From the NCBI RefSeq assembly GCF_000429625.1, contig NZ_AUCF01000006.1, positions 248,001 to 312,000 of the forward strand: a stretch of 64,000 bases of DNA. Direction: 5' to 3'. The notes below the pieces were generated by a model that saw nothing but the letters and a program-made list of their open reading frames with translations, had not been told where the DNA came from and did no database searches. The position numbers and the translations under genes were made by a program. Positions 61,022 to 64,000 of the stretch are shown here, piece by piece. Every line of letters begins with the position of its first letter. Position 1 is the first letter of the stretch. This stretch comes from Azospirillum halopraeferens DSM 3675 (lineage in GTDB: Bacteria; Pseudomonadota; Alphaproteobacteria; Azospirillales; Azospirillaceae).

Positions 61022-61874
61022 CCCCCTTCGTTCGCCGCTCCCGCATCTTCACGTCCACCTGCCAATAATAGAAGGCGCGGGCCAGCGCGTGGTGCAGGCC
61101 CGCCACGCCGTCCAGCAGGCCCAGGCGCAGCACGTAGGCGTGGAGGAAGACCGCCGCCGGCCGCAGCGGCAGCCGGTCGAACAGGCGTTTCAGGACACGG
61201 CGCACGCCGGTTTCGGAGGCCCCCGCCAGGGCCGCCATCCGGCCGTCGGACCGCAGCGCCGCTTCCCAGTCGGAATAGCGGTTGTGCCGGTCGAACCAAG
61301 CCGACAGGGGCTTGTCGTCGGCATGCCACAGGACGCCGCGCAGGCGCCCGGTCGTGCCGGCCACCCGGGGCTGGTAATGGCCCTCCACCTCCCACATGGC
61401 GGCGACGTCCAGGTCGTCCACCGCGGGAAAGGCGGCCCGGCGGCGATCGATCAGCGCCAGCTTGCGGGTACCGGCGCCATGGCGCAATGGCCGGCCGAGA
61501 AAGACCGGCCGGCCGTCGATGAAGTAGCCGGCGTGGCGCGGCCCCGCCGCCATGAGGGCGGCGATCTCCGCCACCAGGCCGGGGGTCAGCCGCTCGTCGG
61601 CATCGACGAATAGCACCCAGTCGTGGGTGAACGGCAGCCGATCCAGACACCACTGCTTCTTTCGCGGGTAGCCACCGTCCCAGTGGAACGGGACGACGAC
61701 GGCACCCCACGCTGCGGCGATGTCGGGCGTGCCGTCGCTGCTGGCGGAATCGACCACGAACACACGGGCAAAGGGGCGCAGCGGCGCCAGGCAGGCGGGC
61801 AGGTTCACCGCCTCGTTGCGGGTCATGACGATGACGCTGACCGGTATGGATCCGGCCGGCACGGCGGCGTTCAC
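60963..61874 (-). CDS. family 2 glycosyltransferase, WaaE/KdtX-like
   Basis: A glycosyltransferase of about 303 residues. 'VSVIVMTRNEAVNLPACLAP' is the N-terminus, 'VFVVDSASSDGTPDIAAAWG' the nucleotide block, 'FHWDGGYPRKKQWCLDRLPF' and 'DWVLFVDADERLTPGLVAEI' the metal site (DAD), and 'VEGHYQP' plus 'KPLSAWFDRHNRYSDWEAAL' the C-terminal blocks of the WaaE-like group, which act in core oligosaccharide or exopolysaccharide assembly. The start is GTG 61874, overlapping the chain-length gene stop (GTGA). The Pro-rich tail runs antisense into the PraR-like gene. Confidence 0.88.
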   Translation of the reverse strand: MNAAVPAGSIPVSVIVMTRNEAVNLPACLAPLRPFARVFVVDSASSDGTPDIAAAWGAVVVPFHWDGGYPRKKQWCLDRLPFTHDWVLFVDADERLTPGLVAEIAALMAAGPRHAGYFIDGRPVFLGRPLRHGAGTRKLALIDRRRAAFPAVDDLDVAAMWEVEGHYQPRVAGTTGRLRGVLWHADDKPLSAWFDRHNRYSDWEAALRSDGRMAALAGASETGVRRVLKRLFDRLPLRPAAVFLHAYVLRLGLLDGVAGLHHALARAFYYWQVDVKMRERRTKGVSPPPPPAAPCPAPRHPAP

Positions 61875-62845
61875 GGCTGTCGGCCCGCCCGCGTCAGGGC
61901 GGTCCACGCCGCCGCCAGCATGGCGCCGAGCACCGCGCCGGCCACCAGGGCCGCCGCCAGCACCAGCGGCGGGTCGGGCCAGTCGGGCAGGCGGGCGGCG
62001 CTGGCCGGCGCGATGGTGTCGGCGGCGTAGGGAAGCCCGCTTTCGATCAGCAACACCACGCGCTGCTGGTCGGCCTTCAGGGCGTTGAGCGCCTCGCGGT
62101 GCTCCAGCAGGGAAACCGTTCGGATGAGCTGATCCAGGTGGGCGATCTGGGCGGTGGCGCGGCGTGCCGCCTCGGCCCGCAGATGGGCATCGGCGGCGCC
62201 GACCAGCCGTTCCAGCAGGGTGAGAGCAAAGGCGCGATCCCGGTGGCGCAGGGCGATGCGGCGCATCGGCCCGCCTTCGACACGGTCGGCGGTGACCATG
62301 CGGCGGAGGTGCCGGGAGGCCACGACCGGATCGGGCTCCACCCAATCCTCCCGGCCGGCAAGCGCCAGCAGGGCGCGTTTGAGCGCCGGCGCGACGCCGA
62401 CGGCGGCCTGCCAGCGTCCGGTCTCCACGTCCCAGCGTTCGGGAAACAGGCGGCGCGCCACCTCCGGATCGGCCAGCAGACGTTCGGCGATGGCGGGAGC
62501 CGTCAACAACTCCAGGAAGCGTGCGAAGTCCGACAGCGTCTCGTCACCCGATCCCGGTTCGGCCAGACCCGCGGCGTCGATACCGGACACCGGCACCCGG
62601 GTTCCCATGGCGGCGATGCCGGTGCGCGCCGTCGGACCGACGACCGCCGCGGCGGTGTGCTGGGGCACCGTCAGGTTCAGCCACGCCAGGGCAAGGATCA
62701 CGGAAACGGCGGATCCGCCCAGCACCGCACGCCAGCCGACGGCCAGCGCGCGCACCAGCAGCCGCAATTCCTCCGCACCGGCGGTCCGGCCCGCGTCATC
62801 CCCCGGCGCGGTGCGCGCCAATCCATCCCGGGTCCAGTCAGCCAT
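61871..62845 (-). CDS. Wzz/GumC-like chain-length determinant protein
   Basis: A 324-residue inner-membrane protein with one helix near residue 40 (AVLGGSAVSVILALAWLNLT) and one near the C-terminus (LVLAAALVAGAVLGAMLAAA), enclosing a mostly helical periplasmic domain with a coiled-coil part ('AQIAHLDQLIRTVSLLEHRE'). This is the layout of polysaccharide co-polymerases that set chain length; the tyrosine-kinase domain of some relatives is absent. ATG 62845 lies six bases after AGAGG and overlaps the upstream glycosyltransferase end by eight bases. Confidence 0.8.
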   Translation of the reverse strand: MADWTRDGLARTAPGDDAGRTAGAEELRLLVRALAVGWRAVLGGSAVSVILALAWLNLTVPQHTAAAVVGPTARTGIAAMGTRVPVSGIDAAGLAEPGSGDETLSDFARFLELLTAPAIAERLLADPEVARRLFPERWDVETGRWQAAVGVAPALKRALLALAGREDWVEPDPVVASRHLRRMVTADRVEGGPMRRIALRHRDRAFALTLLERLVGAADAHLRAEAARRATAQIAHLDQLIRTVSLLEHREALNALKADQQRVVLLIESGLPYAADTIAPASAARLPDWPDPPLVLAAALVAGAVLGAMLAAAWTALTRAGRQP

Positions 62846-64000
62846 GGGGGGCCTCTCCATAAGCGACGGACGGCTTCGGGCGGCGCACCGCCTCGGCCAG
62901 CGCACGGAATCGGACGGCCGCGTGATCGGCGGTCCGGCACCCCGCAGCGGCCAGAGCCCGTTCACTGCAGCGGGCGGCCAGGTTCGCATCCGTCGCGAAC
63001 CGGCGCACCGCCCCGGCCAGGGCGGCCCCGTCGTCCGGATCCAGCACGGCGCCGCAGCCGGCCGCCACCACCACGCGCGCCGCCTCGCTGCCGGCGGGCC
63101 CGAGGAACAGGCAGGGACGGCCGGCAGCCAGAACGGTGGCGACCTTGCACGGCACCAGAAGCCCCTGCGCGCGGCGATCCATGGTCGCCACGTGGAGATC
63201 GGCCGCGGCCAGCGTCTGCGACAGGCGTTCGGCGGGCTGGAAAGGCAGCCGGTGCAGGTTGGACGGACGGTCCGGTGCATCCCCGTCAGGGGGATAGCCG
63301 CGTCCGTCGCCGACCAGCAGGAACGCCGTATCGGGTTCCCGGCGCGCGGCGTCGAACAGGGCGCCCAACGGATGCGCCAGCCCGACGTTGCCGCAGTATG
63401 CGACGGTGAAGCGGTCGCCCAGCGCCAGGCGTTCGCGCAAGGGGTTTCCCGCGCGCGGCAGCGGACGGACGGACGGATCGGCCCAGTTGGGGATGACCGA
63501 CAGGCGGTCCTCCGGCACGCCCAGGGCCTTCAGCCGGGCCTCCATGCAGCGCCCGATGGCGACGACCGCATCGTGCCGGCGAAGGGCGCGGACCATGGCC
63601 GAATCCAACACCCCCCGCACCGGACGCGGCAGGTGGATGCCAACCACCGGAAACAGCGCGGGAAAGACGTCGTGGCACCAGTGAATCGCCGCCGCACGGT
63701 GGCGTGCCGCCAGGATCGGCCCGGCCAGGGCCAGCAGCGGCGGATCGGTCATGGTGACCACCACGTCATGGCGCGGCAGGGTCAGCCCGCGCGCCACCAG
63801 GCGCGCCAGCGCCGCGGCATAGCCCGCCGCGCCCGGACGACAGCCGCCGCCGCCGGTGCGAACCACCGTGACGCCGGGAGGCGCCGCGGCCGGCCCGTCA
63901 CCATCGGCCAGCACCCCGACCCGCCAGCCCGCCGCCGCCATGCGGCCAGCCAGATCGGACAGGCAGCGCCCGGTGGCGCCGCGGTCGGGCGGGAAGACGC
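62838..64000 (-). CDS. family 4 glycosyltransferase (5' end beyond window)
   Basis: A GT-B fold glycosyltransferase whose frame stays open to the window edge. Upstream of the first in-window ATG (63941) it reads 'VFPPDRGATGRCLSDLAGR', the usual WcaI/WbuB-type N-terminus, so the true start lies outside. Key blocks: 'AAIHWCHDVFPALFPVVGIH', 'VIPNWADPSVRPL' (acceptor hinge), 'FTVAYCGNVGLAHPLGALFD' (donor domain), and 'LLVPCKVATVLAAGRPCLFL', the conserved C-terminal loop with a Lys in place of the usual Glu-rich EX7E. It belongs to the exopolysaccharide operon. Confidence 0.88.
   Translation of the reverse strand, partial: VFPPDRGATGRCLSDLAGRMAAAGWRVGVLADGDGPAAAPPGVTVVRTGGGGCRPGAAGYAAALARLVARGLTLPRHDVVVTMTDPPLLALAGPILAARHRAAAIHWCHDVFPALFPVVGIHLPRPVRGVLDSAMVRALRRHDAVVAIGRCMEARLKALGVPEDRLSVIPNWADPSVRPLPRAGNPLRERLALGDRFTVAYCGNVGLAHPLGALFDAARREPDTAFLLVGDGRGYPPDGDAPDRPSNLHRLPFQPAERLSQTLAAADLHVATMDRRAQGLLVPCKVATVLAAGRPCLFLGPAGSEAARVVVAAGCGAVLDPDDGAALAGAVRRFATDANLAARCSERALAAAGCRTADHAAVRFRALAEAVRRPKPSVAYGEAPHG

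Overview
The window is GC-rich DNA with dense, short-spaced genes and few non-coding gaps. Gene content points to an alphaproteobacterium, most likely Rhodospirillales near Azospirillum/Rhodocista. The pointers are the dusB-ntrB-ntrC-ntrY-ntrX cluster, a PdhB with an N-terminal lipoyl domain beside ftsB, an IspDF fusion, LpxI instead of LpxH, a FlaF-family protein and a PraR/PhrR-type regulator. The family placement is inference. No rRNA, tRNA, IS element or CRISPR array was seen.

Layout. 1-8 kb: exopolyphosphatase after the tail of a gene that is probably ppk, a DUF3299 protein, a TauE/SafE exporter, an N-formylglutamate amidohydrolase, two small conserved hypotheticals, a tandem universal stress protein, an APH-like/P-loop kinase fusion and a LysE exporter. 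8-14 kb: a very divergent PEP-carboxylase homologue, a small exported probable beta-barrel protein, a FlaF-DUF2934 fusion and a DMT transporter. 13.8-27.9 kb: one long minus-strand run covering translation and envelope synthesis: rpsB, tsf, pyrH, frr, uppS, cdsA, dxr, rseP, bamA, ompH, fabZ, lpxA, lpxI, lpxB, gloA. lpxD is absent from its usual place. 28-31.6 kb: a chemoreceptor, an AT-rich palindrome-dense gap, a CI-repressor-like regulator and a MazEF-like toxin-antitoxin pair. 31.6-39.2 kb: the nitrogen-regulation cluster. 39.3-45.8 kb: a CcsA-like membrane protein, ispDF, a CinA-family amidase, an ECF sigma factor with a DGPF/YCII partner, a COQ10-like protein, lipA and a DUF29 protein. 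45.8-52.1 kb: pyruvate dehydrogenase (pdhA, pdhB, pdhC, lpdA) and ftsB. 52.3-56.5 kb: a small lipoprotein, a thioesterase, parE, and a response regulator overlapping a histone-deacetylase-family gene. 56.6-64 kb: an exopolysaccharide locus with an SLBB export protein, three glycosyltransferases, a chain-length determinant and a PraR-like regulator; the last gene runs off the window.

How genes work together. LipA makes the lipoyl cofactor used by the lipoyl domains of PdhB and PdhC, and LpdA reoxidises it. Dxr and IspDF supply isoprenoids that UppS makes into the undecaprenyl carrier; CdsA supplies phospholipid precursors; FabZ and LpxA/I/B make lipid A; BamA, OmpH and RseP handle outer-membrane assembly and stress. 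NtrB/NtrC and NtrY/NtrX are two parallel nitrogen and redox signalling pairs.

Most notable for follow-up: the PEP-carboxylase homologue with rewritten active-site loops; the missing lpxD; NtrX without a GAFTGA loop; the palindrome clusters near 30.3 kb and 56.6 kb; the large hairpins punctuating rpsB-tsf-pyrH; a 17-bp AT-rich palindrome inside the stress-protein gene; and a probable leaderless parE mRNA.
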